Shown here in pieces: positions 35,921 through 45,417 of a stretch of 64,000 nucleotides of DNA. Location: assembly GCA_946554445.1 (NCBI GenBank), contig CAMNSD010000014.1, forward strand, positions 1 to 64,000, read 5' to 3'. Below the pieces are notes generated by a model that was not told the origin of the DNA, searched no databases, and saw only the letters and a program-made list of their open reading frames with translations. This stretch comes from an uncultured Lachnospiraceae bacterium (GTDB lineage: Bacteria; Bacillota; Clostridia; Lachnospirales; Lachnospiraceae). Within the stretch, counting starts at the first letter, position 1. The number at the start of each line of letters is the position of its first letter. The translations under genes and the position numbers were made by a program.

Positions 35921-37423
35921 CTATGCCATATAGTCCACTGTGTTGCCGTTTGCCTGCATCATCTCCACTGCGATTCTCTCGGAATCTTCCAGTTCGCTAA
36001 GGTCTTCTTCCTCACCCATCAGATCCAAGTTAATCTTCCTGGTTCCCTTCTTAGCGCTTCCCTTATCCTGATCCATATTCTCCTGACCTTCAAAGGACTG
36101 GTCGCCATATGCATGGTTGGCTACTGTGACTTCCACGGCATCTACTTTGATACCCTGCTCCTCAAACTGCTCTTTGAGTTGAATCATCTGTGACTCGATC
36201 ACCGCACGCACCGCCTCGTTCTGCGTGGTAAACTGCGCTGTTATTGCGCCGTCTTTGGCTGCGATCTGTACATTGACCGTTCCTAAGCTCGCGGGATGAA
36301 GCTGCATCTCCATCTTCTGGGTATCTTCGCTTACGTTGATCTTCATGTACTCCATGATCTGGTTCATAATCTGCTCTGGCTGCGCCGCCTGATATACTGG
36401 CTGTTCCACAGGCGCTTCCGTATGCTCTACCTGTTGTAAGAGTTCCTGCAAAATGGCATTGCCCGCCGCATGATGGCCTGCAAAAGCATTTTCCTGCCCA
36501 TGCTGTCCCATGTCGGAAGCCGCCTTCTCTTGCTTCACAGGTGCCTCAATCTGTATCTTAGCCGAATCTGTCACCTGCTCACTGGTACTCTTCGCCCCGC
36601 TGGCATCATCCACGGTGACTTTAATCTGCACGGTCTCGCCATCTTTCTGTACGGATACGGCATAATCTTTCATGCCCTCCACACTCACTTCCGGCTCTTC
36701 CGTTATCTCCTGTACCGGTACCTCTGCCTGCTCTTCCTGCACCTCGGCATTCATCTGCTCTATCAGCGCATCCAACTCTTCCTCACTCAGTCCGAGTTCT
36801 TCCTGTAATGCTCCCAGACTCTCCTCCACTGCCGCAAACAGTTCCTGCAGATTGCCATAAAGAGTTTCATTGGTCACAAGAGCCACATCATCCACGCTGT
36901 CTGTGAGATTCAATAACAGCTGTTTTAAATTAGCCGGCTCAAACAGATCTATCGCCGTCAATCCCAGGATTTCCATGGCTTCTTCCACTTTCTCAAGCGG
37001 AATGTCCAACACATCGGCAACTTCTTCCACCAGTTCCCCGGCTTTTTCTTCCACAGTTTCCTTCGCCGCCTCTGTCCCGGTCTCCTGTGCTTCCCCTGTC
37101 ACTTCCTTCTGTCCATCCTGCTCCACCTGGGTATCTGTCTTGTCAGTCCCGGTTTCCTGTCCATTCTCGACAGCCTGTGCAGTATCGTCTTTAGGCGTGA
37201 TATCCTTCGCCGGCGTACTCTCAGCCGCCCTGGTCTCCACCGTTTCCTTCGGTGCGGGCATCTGGGCTGTATTCACCTTGGCCTGTAGATTTCCGAGTTG
37301 ATCGCTCATCTTGCTCATGAGTTTATCAAACCCTTCCTTCACGACTTCTTCCGTCTTCGCCGTCGTCTGGACTTTCTGGTTCGCAGTGTAAGTGAGCAGA
37401 GCATTTACATTGTTTACCGTCAT
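35921..37423 (-). CDS. fliK: Flagellar hook-length control protein FliK
   Basis: A 500-aa protein. The N-terminal two thirds are Glu/Thr/Gln-rich and disordered (the ruler and export signal). The C-terminal domain (about 355-450) holds the FliK core MQLHPASLGTVNVQIAAKDG and LKEQFEEQGIKVDAVEVTVA. FliK measures hook length and triggers the FlhB switch. It has its own sigma-28-like promoter about 170 bp upstream. Confidence 0.92.
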   Translation of the reverse strand: MTVNNVNALLTYTANQKVQTTAKTEEVVKEGFDKLMSKMSDQLGNLQAKVNTAQMPAPKETVETRAAESTPAKDITPKDDTAQAVENGQETGTDKTDTQVEQDGQKEVTGEAQETGTEAAKETVEEKAGELVEEVADVLDIPLEKVEEAMEILGLTAIDLFEPANLKQLLLNLTDSVDDVALVTNETLYGNLQELFAAVEESLGALQEELGLSEEELDALIEQMNAEVQEEQAEVPVQEITEEPEVSVEGMKDYAVSVQKDGETVQIKVTVDDASGAKSTSEQVTDSAKIQIEAPVKQEKAASDMGQHGQENAFAGHHAAGNAILQELLQQVEHTEAPVEQPVYQAAQPEQIMNQIMEYMKINVSEDTQKMEMQLHPASLGTVNVQIAAKDGAITAQFTTQNEAVRAVIESQMIQLKEQFEEQGIKVDAVEVTVANHAYGDQSFEGQENMDQDKGSAKKGTRKINLDLMGEEEDLSELEDSERIAVEMMQANGNTVDYMA

Positions 37424-37479
37424 TTCCTTTCTTCCTCCTTTCTTAAGTTTTCAAGGTGCTCATGCCTTACGGCACTCTA

Positions 37480-37511
37480 TATATAACACATGATATTCCA
37501 TGTGGTATATA
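37480..37511 (-). repeat. Dyad/hairpin in the fliK 5' leader
   Basis: TATATAACACATG (37480-37492) and CATGTGGTATATA (37499-37511) pair with one mismatch around a 6-base loop. Located between the sigma-28-like promoter and fliK, so it would be in the 5' untranslated RNA; it could also be an operator. No T-run follows. Confidence 0.45.
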
Positions 37512-37588
37512 TCTACATCTCCTACATACTTCCTGAGACATACTCATGATCCTGATATCCTGAACATCAAAGAATCACTCTGCTTATT

Positions 37589-37616
37589 ATATCGGCACTT
37601 CCTCAATATCCTTATA
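37589..37616 (-). promoter_or_regulatory. Sigma-28 (SigD)-type promoter upstream of fliK
   Basis: The minus strand has GCCGATAT (37589-37596), an exact match to the sigma-28/SigD -10 element, with TAAG (37611-37614) 14 bases upstream as a TAAA-like -35. It lies 166 bases before the fliK start. Confidence 0.6.
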
Positions 37617-37670
37617 GTATATATACAAATATATTTCAAAATAATCTAAACAAGAAGGCCATGAAAACCA

Positions 37671-37806
37671 GCTTGAAGGAAAATTAATTTCTCAAGGAAC
37701 CCCTAGAACAGCACCAGTGCTTAACGAGGTCCTTTCGAGTTTAGCATCTGCTGTGCTGTGAAAGGAGCGAAAGCGCGGTGACGGAGAAATTAATTTTCCT
37801 TCAAGC
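37671..37806. repeat. 136-bp element bounded by a perfect 23-bp inverted repeat
   Basis: GCTTGAAGGAAAATTAATTTCTC (ends 37671-37693) is repeated in perfect inverse orientation at 37784-37806, enclosing 90 bp that has further internal pairing: ACAGCAC (37708-37714) with GTGCTGT (37753-37759), and CCTTT with AAAGG. No ORF is present. No flanking target duplication is seen. It looks like a miniature intergenic repeat or a structured RNA. Confidence 0.65.
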
Positions 37807-37836
37807 GTCCCTTCTCAAGTCCTATTACCCTTTTCT

Positions 37837-38724
37837 CTACGAATCCGGATCCATAATCTTCGTCAGTCTCGACGCAATCTCCGGATCCATGGCACCCAGG
37901 ATATTACCCCTGTCCTCCGCACTCATCTGGTCCAAGATCTTAGCCGCCAAATCCAGATCGTCCGTCATAGCCTCAAAAATCGATGCCGCCTGTTTTGGCT
38001 TCATCTCAGCGTAAGCCTGTGCGTAATCCTGAATCTCCTTGTCGGTCTCCACCTGTTCCACTACCTGCTTATACAGGTACTCCGCCGTGGTCGGATCCAT
38101 GGCCTGATAGTATTTCTGGTACTCCTCCGCCCCCGGTCCGTTCTCGGCATAGATAACTTCCTCGTAAAATTCCGTCTTGATGCGTTCAAACTCTATCTGC
38201 GCATCCTCAAAGGTCTGCAGTCTCTCAACCTCCGCCCGCAGCTCATTCACTTCCTCAGAACTCGTATTGGTAGCGGACTGCAATTCTTCAATCTGCAATT
38301 CCAGATCCTTGATGTAGTCCACAGCTTCCCGCAGGCTGGTATAACCGCCATAAGATTCGGTGTCATCAGTGCTTACCACCGTATCGGCCGGCAGAATCTT
38401 ATTGATCACCGGTACGTCCTTTAACACCGGCGCCAGCACGCTGGAACCGAACCCGCCCACATCCAGCTTGATCAAAAGACAGAGGATTGCGATCCAGATA
38501 ATAACAATAACGACCGTTACCAAAAATACGGATACGCCCCCCGCCTCCTCGTCCTCACTGAGTTTGGCCTCCTGCTCGGAGATTTCCTTGGCGCGCTGTT
38601 TGGCTTCCTTCTTCTGGGCCTTCCGGTCGCTCTTTATCTTATTGCGCTCTTCCTTTAGTCTCTTTTTTTCCGCTTTTTTATCTACTGGGGCTTCTTCACC
38701 CATATTTACAATTTCATTCGCCAT
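37837..38724 (-). CDS. MotE-like / MgtE-N domain flagellar protein (YlxF position)
   Basis: A 295-aa protein with a Lys/Glu-rich cytoplasmic N-terminus (about 1-65), one TM (about 66-87), a coiled coil (about 125-160) and a C-terminal MgtE N-like domain (about 210-290: ILDQMSAEDRGNILGAMDPE). The architecture and the location between fliJ and fliK match Bacillus YlxF and the MotE chaperone family, which stabilises motor or export parts. The ATG at 38724 has AGAGG seven bases upstream; it overlaps the fliJ end by eleven bases. Confidence 0.8.
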   Translation of the reverse strand: MANEIVNMGEEAPVDKKAEKKRLKEERNKIKSDRKAQKKEAKQRAKEISEQEAKLSEDEEAGGVSVFLVTVVIVIIWIAILCLLIKLDVGGFGSSVLAPVLKDVPVINKILPADTVVSTDDTESYGGYTSLREAVDYIKDLELQIEELQSATNTSSEEVNELRAEVERLQTFEDAQIEFERIKTEFYEEVIYAENGPGAEEYQKYYQAMDPTTAEYLYKQVVEQVETDKEIQDYAQAYAEMKPKQAASIFEAMTDDLDLAAKILDQMSAEDRGNILGAMDPEIASRLTKIMDPDS

Positions 38725-39178
38725 TCCCATTCCTCTTTCCACGTTGTCCGTAGGTGTAGCTGGTAAGTTCGTCCACGATCTTGCCCTCGGCTGCATTCTC
38801 CTCCTGCAAGAACTGGGCTAATGCTTTCTCTTTGAGTTTCTCATGCATCTTACGTTCCTGCATGACCTCTTTCAACTTCTCCCTGGCCTTCTCAAGTACT
38901 TCCTCGGCCTTCTTGACCTGCTTTTTCTGCTCCTCGATCCTGTCATCCATAACCCGCAGGGCATTTCTGTTGTCCCGCAGATCATTGACATTGAGAGCCT
39001 TGCTGCGCATTCGTCTGCCTTCCTCAAAGTAGGCTTCTTTGCGGTCTTTAAATTTCTGAAGCCGCTCCTCCTCCTCATTCAGCCACATCTGCGCCCTGCC
39101 CACTTCCATCTTCGCCTGGGTTTCAAGCTGATATTTAATATTCAGGATACTCTGCATCCTGTACCGGAACTTTGCCAT
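38714..39178 (-). CDS. fliJ: Flagellar export chaperone FliJ
   Basis: A 154-aa protein that is almost wholly an antiparallel coiled coil (AKFRYRMQSILNIKYQLETQ start). FliJ binds the FliI ATPase and FlhA and promotes substrate export. Length and position after fliI are normal. Confidence 0.92.
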   Translation of the reverse strand: MAKFRYRMQSILNIKYQLETQAKMEVGRAQMWLNEEEERLQKFKDRKEAYFEEGRRMRSKALNVNDLRDNRNALRVMDDRIEEQKKQVKKAEEVLEKAREKLKEVMQERKMHEKLKEKALAQFLQEENAAEGKIVDELTSYTYGQRGKRNGNGE

Positions 39179-39231
39179 GGCCGGTCACCTCATCTTTACC
39201 TTTTATCGTCCGGCTCGGACAAAGGCTTTTT

Positions 39232-40542
39232 CTAGCTTTCCGCAAAGAGTTCCCGCAGCATATCCACAGATTCCTCATAGCTGTATTTGGAATCCACATC
39301 CTGCATCAGGAAATCATTGACCGCCTCGATCTTCTCAATGGCGTAATCTATGTTGCGGTTGCTGCCGCTCTTATAGGCGCCGATATTGATCAAATCCTCC
39401 GCCTCATTATAGGTAGCCAGCACATTCTTTAATTTGCCGGCAAGCATTTTATGTTCTTTATCCACAATCTGGCTCATACATCTGGAAATACTCTGCAGGA
39501 CATCGATCGCCGGATAATGATTCTGATGGGCCAGCTTTCTGTTCAACATAATATGACCATCCAAAATACTTCTGGCCGTATCCGTGATGGGCTCATTCAT
39601 ATCATCACCGTCCACCAGCACGGTATAAAGTCCCGTGATAGAACCCACGCTAGCGCACCCTGCACGCTCCAAGAGCCTTGGCATCTCCGAGTACACACTG
39701 GGCGGATAGCCCCTGGATACCGGCGGTTCCCCGCTGGCAAGCCCGATTTCCCTCTGTGCCATGGAAAAACGCGTCAGGGAGTCCATCATCAACAGGACGT
39801 CCTTGCCCTGATCCCTGAAATATTCTGCGATCGCGCAGGCTGTCTTGGCCGCCTTATTCCTCTCTAAGGCCGACTTATCCGAGGTAGCCACTACCACCAC
39901 GGACCGGCGCATACCCTCTTCGCCCAGATCCCGCTCCACAAACTCGCGCACCTCTCTGCCGCGCTCGCCAATAAGGGCTATCACATTGATATCCGCTTTG
40001 GTATTGCGGGCAAACATGCCCATCAACGTGGACTTTCCAACGCCGGAACCGGCAAAGATGCCGATACGCTGACCTTTTCCCACCGTCATCAGCCCATCAA
40101 TGGCTTTGACGCCCAAAGGCAGCACATCCGCAATAATCTTCCTACTCATAGCATCCGGCGGCTGCGCCTCCACACTATAAGGAACGCCTGGCATATATTC
40201 TCCGTCAAGCCGTCCCAAGCCGTCCAGCACCTTTCCCAATAAGTCATCGCCCACCGGCACTGTCAGGGGATTGCCCGTATTCTCTACGATACACCCCAGA
40301 CCAATCCCATCGGTATTGTCACAGGGCATCAGAAGTGTCCTGCGATCCTTAAAGCCCACTACCTCCGCTGTGATCGGCGGATAGTCTCCCACCGGATAAA
40401 TCAGGCACAAATCTCCCAGCTTCGCTTCCGGTCCGGCAGACTCGATCGTGAGACCAACCACATTTTCCACCTTGCCCATTTTCCTGAAAAAGGTTTCGTC
40501 CGATATGCTGCTGTATTTATAAAAGTTAATTGCTTTCTTCAT
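39232..40542 (-). CDS. fliI: Flagellar export ATPase FliI
   Basis: A 436-aa F1-type ATPase. Walker A is GIFAGSGVGKSTLMGMFARN near residue 164, Walker B VLLMMDSLTRFSMAQREIGL near residue 245, with the FliI/YscN signature GYPPSVYSEMPRLLERAG. It energises unfolding and entry of export substrates with FliH and FliJ. Confidence 0.97.
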   Translation of the reverse strand: MKKAINFYKYSSISDETFFRKMGKVENVVGLTIESAGPEAKLGDLCLIYPVGDYPPITAEVVGFKDRRTLLMPCDNTDGIGLGCIVENTGNPLTVPVGDDLLGKVLDGLGRLDGEYMPGVPYSVEAQPPDAMSRKIIADVLPLGVKAIDGLMTVGKGQRIGIFAGSGVGKSTLMGMFARNTKADINVIALIGERGREVREFVERDLGEEGMRRSVVVVATSDKSALERNKAAKTACAIAEYFRDQGKDVLLMMDSLTRFSMAQREIGLASGEPPVSRGYPPSVYSEMPRLLERAGCASVGSITGLYTVLVDGDDMNEPITDTARSILDGHIMLNRKLAHQNHYPAIDVLQSISRCMSQIVDKEHKMLAGKLKNVLATYNEAEDLINIGAYKSGSNRNIDYAIEKIEAVNDFLMQDVDSKYSYEESVDMLRELFAES

Positions 40543-40578
40543 GATCGGCTCTCTGCTTCTTGCTCTGTCTTTTCAGTC

Positions 40579-41460
40579 TTATTCTATCTTTTCAAAAGAT
40601 AACACACGTAATTTCTTTGTCAGTTCTTCCAGCTGCGTGCCAATGCCGCAGTCAAAAATGCCTCCGTCCGTCTCGATCAGGCAGTCGCCTTTGGCAAGGG
40701 CTATATCTTCAATGATCTCTATCAGCCCCCGGCCGGCTACCGCGCCCTCCACAAGCGCCTGCTTCTGCATATTGACGTAGGGATAATCTTCCGCAGAAAC
40801 ATGTACGATAAAAGTCCTGCTGCTCTCCACCTTCCGCAGAGTGGAATCTATCAGATGCACCAGGATATCTCTGTTATCCGCCAGATCCACATGAAAGATA
40901 TGATTGTAGACGGCTGTGATCGTATCAATGAACTCGGGTTCAAGATCCTCCACGAGTTGACTATATTCTGCTTCTAACTGACGCTTTTCTTCCGCCAAGT
41001 CTTGTTTCATCCCATCCGCCTCGGCAAGCCCCTGTTGATATCCCTCATTATATCCCTGCTTGCTGGCTTCATCCCTTGCCTGCCTGCGCTGCGCCTCAAT
41101 CTCCGCCTGCGCATTCCGGATCATCTCATCGGCCTGCGCCTGCGCATCGTCAAGTATTTCCTGAGCCTGTGCCCTGATGGCCTCCAGATCCGGTCCTGTC
41201 TCCTCAGGCGCCGCCTTGATCACATTACTCCTATCACCATCGGCAAAGAGCGCATCTATCTCCTCGCCGCCCAATCCGCTGACAAACTCAGCTGCCTCTC
41301 CTTCTTCCTCCCCATCATACTGGGGAACGGCGTTCTCATTCGTCCGGCGCAGCGTCTCCCACTGGGCAATCCGCTCTTCCAGCCGGACATTACTGTCCAC
41401 CACACATTTATCTTCATCGGATACCTTTACCCAAAAAGATTTAAACACATTCTTAGACAA
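40579..41460 (-). CDS. fliH: Flagellar assembly protein FliH
   Basis: A 293-aa FliI regulator with a long central Ala/Gln/Glu coiled coil (about 85-160) and a C-terminal V1-E-like domain. Start choice matters: a TTG at 41460 has a full GGAGGTGA ribosome site eight bases upstream, and the next residues SKNVFKSFWVKV look like a normal FliH beginning. An ATG at 41493 would lie deep inside fliG and lacks a site. The gene overlaps fliG by eight bases. Confidence 0.9.
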   Translation of the reverse strand: MSKNVFKSFWVKVSDEDKCVVDSNVRLEERIAQWETLRRTNENAVPQYDGEEEGEAAEFVSGLGGEEIDALFADGDRSNVIKAAPEETGPDLEAIRAQAQEILDDAQAQADEMIRNAQAEIEAQRRQARDEASKQGYNEGYQQGLAEADGMKQDLAEEKRQLEAEYSQLVEDLEPEFIDTITAVYNHIFHVDLADNRDILVHLIDSTLRKVESSRTFIVHVSAEDYPYVNMQKQALVEGAVAGRGLIEIIEDIALAKGDCLIETDGGIFDCGIGTQLEELTKKLRVLSFEKIE

Positions 41461-42472
41461 TGATCTCGTCACCTCCACCTCTGGAGATAACAATTTCTGC
41501 AGAGTCTTCCAGCTTCCTGATGATATTTACGATCTTCTGCTGCGCTTCCTCCACATCCTTCATACGCACAGGGCCCATGAATTCCATATCTTCCTTGATC
41601 ATTACTGCCAAACGCTTGGAGAGGTTGTTAAAGATTGCATTCTGCACTTCCTCATTAGATCCCTTCAGCGCGATTGCCAGGTCGCTGTTATCCACGTCAC
41701 GCAGCACACGCTGGATCGCACGGTCGTCCAAAAGCAGGATATCTTCGAAGACGAACATCTTCTTCCTGATCTCGTCCGCCAGTTCCGGCTCTTCGATTTC
41801 CAAAGTCTCCATGATATGCTTCTCTGTACCACGGTCTACTGTATTCAAAATCTCCACGACTGCGTCCACGCCGCCGATGATCGTGTAATCCTGATTTACC
41901 AGGCTTGACAGCTTTGATTCCAATACTTTCTCCACTTCCTTGATCACATCCGGACTCGTACGGTCCATCACTGCAATACGCTTCGCTACATCGGCCTGTC
42001 TGTCCGGCGGTAATGCCGAGACGATGATCGCTGCCTGAGCTGCCGATAAATAAGACAGGATCAATGCAATGGTCTGCGGATGTTCGTCCTGAATAAAGTT
42101 CAGAAGCTGCGCCGCATCCGTCTTCCTGATAAACTCGAAAGGCTTTACCTGCAGAGACGCTGTCAGCTTGCCAATCACATCCATAGCTTTCTCGGCGCCA
42201 AAAGACTTCTCCAGCAGTTCCTTCGCATAGTTGATACCGCCCTCCGCGATATACTGCTGCGCCAGACACACCTGGTAGAACTCATTGACCACTTCATCCT
42301 TGACCTGCGGTGTGATACTTCTGGTATTCGCTATCTCCAATGTTAATTCTTCTATTTCATCTTCTTTCAGATGTTTAAAGATCGCCGCAGACTTCTCCGG
42401 CCCCAGCGCGATCATCAAAATAGCCGCTTTTTGTAGTCCGCCTATCTTCTCATCAGATGACTTTGCCGCCAT
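41453..42472 (-). CDS. fliG: Flagellar motor switch protein FliG
   Basis: A 339-aa C-ring torque protein. The N domain (binds FliF) has KAAILMIALGPEKSAAIFKH; the middle domain has the EHPQTIALILSYL signature; the C domain contains VFEDILLLDDRAIQRVLRDV and the charged helix that contacts MotA. Normal length and order. Confidence 0.97.
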   Translation of the reverse strand: MAAKSSDEKIGGLQKAAILMIALGPEKSAAIFKHLKEDEIEELTLEIANTRSITPQVKDEVVNEFYQVCLAQQYIAEGGINYAKELLEKSFGAEKAMDVIGKLTASLQVKPFEFIRKTDAAQLLNFIQDEHPQTIALILSYLSAAQAAIIVSALPPDRQADVAKRIAVMDRTSPDVIKEVEKVLESKLSSLVNQDYTIIGGVDAVVEILNTVDRGTEKHIMETLEIEEPELADEIRKKMFVFEDILLLDDRAIQRVLRDVDNSDLAIALKGSNEEVQNAIFNNLSKRLAVMIKEDMEFMGPVRMKDVEEAQQKIVNIIRKLEDSAEIVISRGGGDEIIV

Positions 42473-42477
42473 TTATA

Positions 42478-44082
42478 CTACCCCCAGTCCTCGTTTAACC
42501 AGTTGCGCAGCAGATTGGCTGCCGCTTCCGGATTTTCTTCCACGAACTTATTGACAAGACGTTTCTCTTCGCTCTCATTCTCAGAAGAGATCTCCTCAAG
42601 CTGTACCGTGGACTGTAACAATGTCTCCACAGACAGTTCCTCTTCTTCCTCCTCGTGCTTCTCGCCCTTCATACTCCTGAGAACCACAAACGCAAGTAAC
42701 GCCAGGATCACTATGATCAGCACGATCTGCAGAATGTCCGTAGCCGTGATGCCAGAGCCTTCTGCATCAAAGAAAAGATTTTCACTGTATGCTACCAATG
42801 TTATATTATCTGTGGCAATGCCCGTCGCATTTGACACCGCCGCATAGAACGACTCATCTACCTCTATTCTGGTTCGTTCTTTGTTGGCCAGCTTATATTC
42901 CTCCCAGGTGACACCATCCAGAAGTCCCTGTGTCTCTACATCTTCCTCCCGGATCACATTGTACTGGATCAGGGATGCCGCCAGGGAAGACGAACCATAA
43001 TTGATCACGCCCGCCGGCGTCTCCTTGGTAATGATCTCCTCATTGGGCAGATAATCCCTGGATTCCTCGGTGACCGTGGAAGAAGAATTGGTGTTATCTT
43101 CCAGCACGTAAGTGCTATCATCATCGTTGGAATCCGTGCCCGGTATCCCGCTCACACCACTGTTATTCTCAGACGCATAGACATCCTCATGGCTTAAGAC
43201 ACCCTCTGTCCGTCCATCCGGCGCCGAATAGGTGTGGCTCGTTTTTTTCTCAACTGCAAAGTCCAGCACCAGATTGGGAGAAACCTCCACATTATCAAAC
43301 TCGTTCGTGCCCAGGATCACCCGACGCACGTTATTGATCATATTCTTCTCCGCTTCGCTCTTCACGGACAGCTGGGACGTGGCCATACCAGACGTACTGA
43401 AATTATCTTCCCCCGTAAAGAGCATGTTGCCTTCCGTATCCATGATCACGATATTATTGGTGGTCTCATTGCCCATGGAAGTCGCCACGGCGCGCGCCAA
43501 ATAGGCCGCGCTCTCCTGCGAGAACTCGTCCTTTAATTCTAATAGAATCCATGCAGAGGACTCCTCTTCCTGGGCAATCAGCGTACCGGTATCCTCCGGG
43601 ATATTCAAGGTCACAAAAGCGCTCTTGATCGCTGTAAACTTGGAGATCACATCGTTCTCCAGCCTTTTTTCAAGATATACTACATATTTCTTCTGTTTGT
43701 CTGATTCAGTAGTGGAAAAGCTGCCGTCCGTCACATTATTGATGCCATAGCTGGCCGCCTGAATATTGTTGGCGCCAAGCAAAAGATTTGCATCAGAGAT
43801 CTGATCCGCCAGAATCCTTATCACCAATCCATCGTCTGAGATCTCGTATGTAAGTTCTTCCCCATCCAACAGATCCCGCACTTCCGCTGCTTCCTTGGTC
43901 GTCTCACATTCCCGAAGCAACACGTACTGCGGTTTGGTCAGCATTGATACTATGATCACGATGGCCAGGATCACAACTGCAATGATGCCAATGATCAGCG
44001 TCTTCTGCTTCGCGGTGAACCTGTTCCACCATTCCATTATCTTATTTCCAAATTCTTTTAATTTGTCTACTAATTTATCCAC
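42478..44082 (-). CDS. fliF: Flagellar MS-ring protein FliF
   Basis: A 534-aa ring protein with two TM helices (about 25-47 and 457-476), YscJ-like ring-building domains between (including YAVYLEKRLENDVISKFTAI-type strand, here YVVYLEKRLENDVISKFTAI) and a C-terminal FliG-binding tail ENPEAAANLLRNWLNEDWG. It nucleates basal body assembly. Confidence 0.97.
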   Translation of the reverse strand: MDKLVDKLKEFGNKIMEWWNRFTAKQKTLIIGIIAVVILAIVIIVSMLTKPQYVLLRECETTKEAAEVRDLLDGEELTYEISDDGLVIRILADQISDANLLLGANNIQAASYGINNVTDGSFSTTESDKQKKYVVYLEKRLENDVISKFTAIKSAFVTLNIPEDTGTLIAQEEESSAWILLELKDEFSQESAAYLARAVATSMGNETTNNIVIMDTEGNMLFTGEDNFSTSGMATSQLSVKSEAEKNMINNVRRVILGTNEFDNVEVSPNLVLDFAVEKKTSHTYSAPDGRTEGVLSHEDVYASENNSGVSGIPGTDSNDDDSTYVLEDNTNSSSTVTEESRDYLPNEEIITKETPAGVINYGSSSLAASLIQYNVIREEDVETQGLLDGVTWEEYKLANKERTRIEVDESFYAAVSNATGIATDNITLVAYSENLFFDAEGSGITATDILQIVLIIVILALLAFVVLRSMKGEKHEEEEEELSVETLLQSTVQLEEISSENESEEKRLVNKFVEENPEAAANLLRNWLNEDWG

Positions 44083-44126
44083 AGCAACTCGTTCTCCTTC
44101 AGTATCTCCCTCTTACACGCTAAATA

Positions 44127-44453
44127 CTAGACCTGCATCTGGATAAGTTCTTTGTATGCTTCCATCAACTTATCCCTGATAGCGACCGTATACTGCAGCG
44201 CCGTGGAAGCCTTCTGCAGAGCAATACTGAGATCGTGGGTGTTCTCGGTCTCTCCCAACGCCCATTTAATCTCTTCATTCTCCGCATCAGACAGATAATT
44301 ATTCGTGGTGTTCAAATTGTCGATTGCGGTATGTAACAAACTATCAAAACCATTGTCCGTATATGTCTCCGTCCGGGTGGTAGGCGCCGACTTGGCTGCC
44401 TCCTTAACTGCTCCCGATGTCACATTATACAGTGCCGTGATATCTAAAGCCAT
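44127..44453 (-). CDS. fliE: Flagellar hook-basal body protein FliE
   Basis: A 108-aa rod-MS ring adaptor. The C-terminal half has the FliE signature LSIALQKASTALQYTVAIRD followed by KLMEAYKELIQMQV. FliE is the first export substrate. Position between flgC and fliF is standard. Confidence 0.94.
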   Translation of the reverse strand: MALDITALYNVTSGAVKEAAKSAPTTRTETYTDNGFDSLLHTAIDNLNTTNNYLSDAENEEIKWALGETENTHDLSIALQKASTALQYTVAIRDKLMEAYKELIQMQV

Positions 44454-44497
44454 ATCTCTTCCTCCAATGTTTCGTTATCTTCTTATCAATCTTCTTA

Positions 44498-44944
44498 TCA
44501 GCCGTTCAACATACTCAGGCCCATCGTAGCAATATTCTTGCTCGCGGAAAAAGCCGTGGTGTTCGCCTGATACGCACGGCTCGCATCTATCAGGTTCGTC
44601 ATCTCGGTAATAATATTCACATTCGGATACATCACATAACCGTTCTCATCAGCATCCGGATGAGAGGGATCGTAAACCATGTTGCCTTCCGTCCAAGTAT
44701 CCTCATAGACGCCGGTTACCTTCACGCCGCTTCCCGAATAACGGTCCCTTGCCTTATTTAACACCTGATGAAACGGTGTCTGGGAATTTTTCTCTTCAAA
44801 TACTACTACCTTCCTGCGATAGGGCGTACCGTCCTCCGTTCGGGTAGTATTCGCATTCGCCACATTCTGCGCGATGGTATCCATACGGAAACGCTCCGCT
44901 GTCATACCAGTCGCATTGATATCAAATGCGCTAAACATTGCCAT
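44498..44944 (-). CDS. flgC: Flagellar rod protein FlgC
   Basis: A 148-aa rod protein with the N-terminal rod motif DINATGMTAERFRMDTIAQN followed by VANANTTRTEDGTPYRRK, and a C-terminal DASRAYQANTTAFSASK helix. Normal length. Confidence 0.96.
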   Translation of the reverse strand: MAMFSAFDINATGMTAERFRMDTIAQNVANANTTRTEDGTPYRRKVVVFEEKNSQTPFHQVLNKARDRYSGSGVKVTGVYEDTWTEGNMVYDPSHPDADENGYVMYPNVNIITEMTNLIDASRAYQANTTAFSASKNIATMGLSMLNG

Positions 44945-44981
44945 ATGTATTTCCCCCTTATATTATGTTCTTCTTATACTT

Positions 44982-45380
44982 TTATTTCATAACTGACTGC
45001 AGGTTCTTAAACTCCTGGTGCACGCTCTGATAAAGTCCCTGGTACACCACCTGGTTCTTGGCAAGATACACACCTTCTGTATCCGGATCCACATTATTGC
45101 CATCCAAGCGGTAGGAAAATCCCGCATAGTCCGTGTAGGCAATCGGATTGAGTCGGTTCATCTTCACATCAGCCACCTTGGCATCCATCGTCTTATATCT
45201 GGAATGTCTAAGAGCCTTGGCAAGCTGTATCTCAAAGTTCACGTCCTGTCTCTTGTATCCAGGCGTATCCGCATTGGCAATATTATTGGAGATTGCCTCA
45301 TTGCGGAGCCAGGATGCATCCATAGCCTTGTCTAACACATTGACATAGTCAAAAACATTGGTGTTAATCAAAGAACTCAT
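44982..45380 (-). CDS. flgB: Flagellar rod protein FlgB
   Basis: A 132-aa rod protein, first gene of the fla/che operon. It holds the rod motif NEAISNNIANADTPGYKRQD. The ATG at 45380 is chosen because AAGGAG sits seven bases upstream; an ATG at 45386 overlaps that site. A housekeeping-type promoter lies about 40 bases upstream. Confidence 0.95.
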   Translation of the reverse strand: MSSLINTNVFDYVNVLDKAMDASWLRNEAISNNIANADTPGYKRQDVNFEIQLAKALRHSRYKTMDAKVADVKMNRLNPIAYTDYAGFSYRLDGNNVDPDTEGVYLAKNQVVYQGLYQSVHQEFKNLQSVMK

Positions 45381-45417
45381 AGTCATACTCCTTCCACGTT
45401 AATACAATCCATATTCC

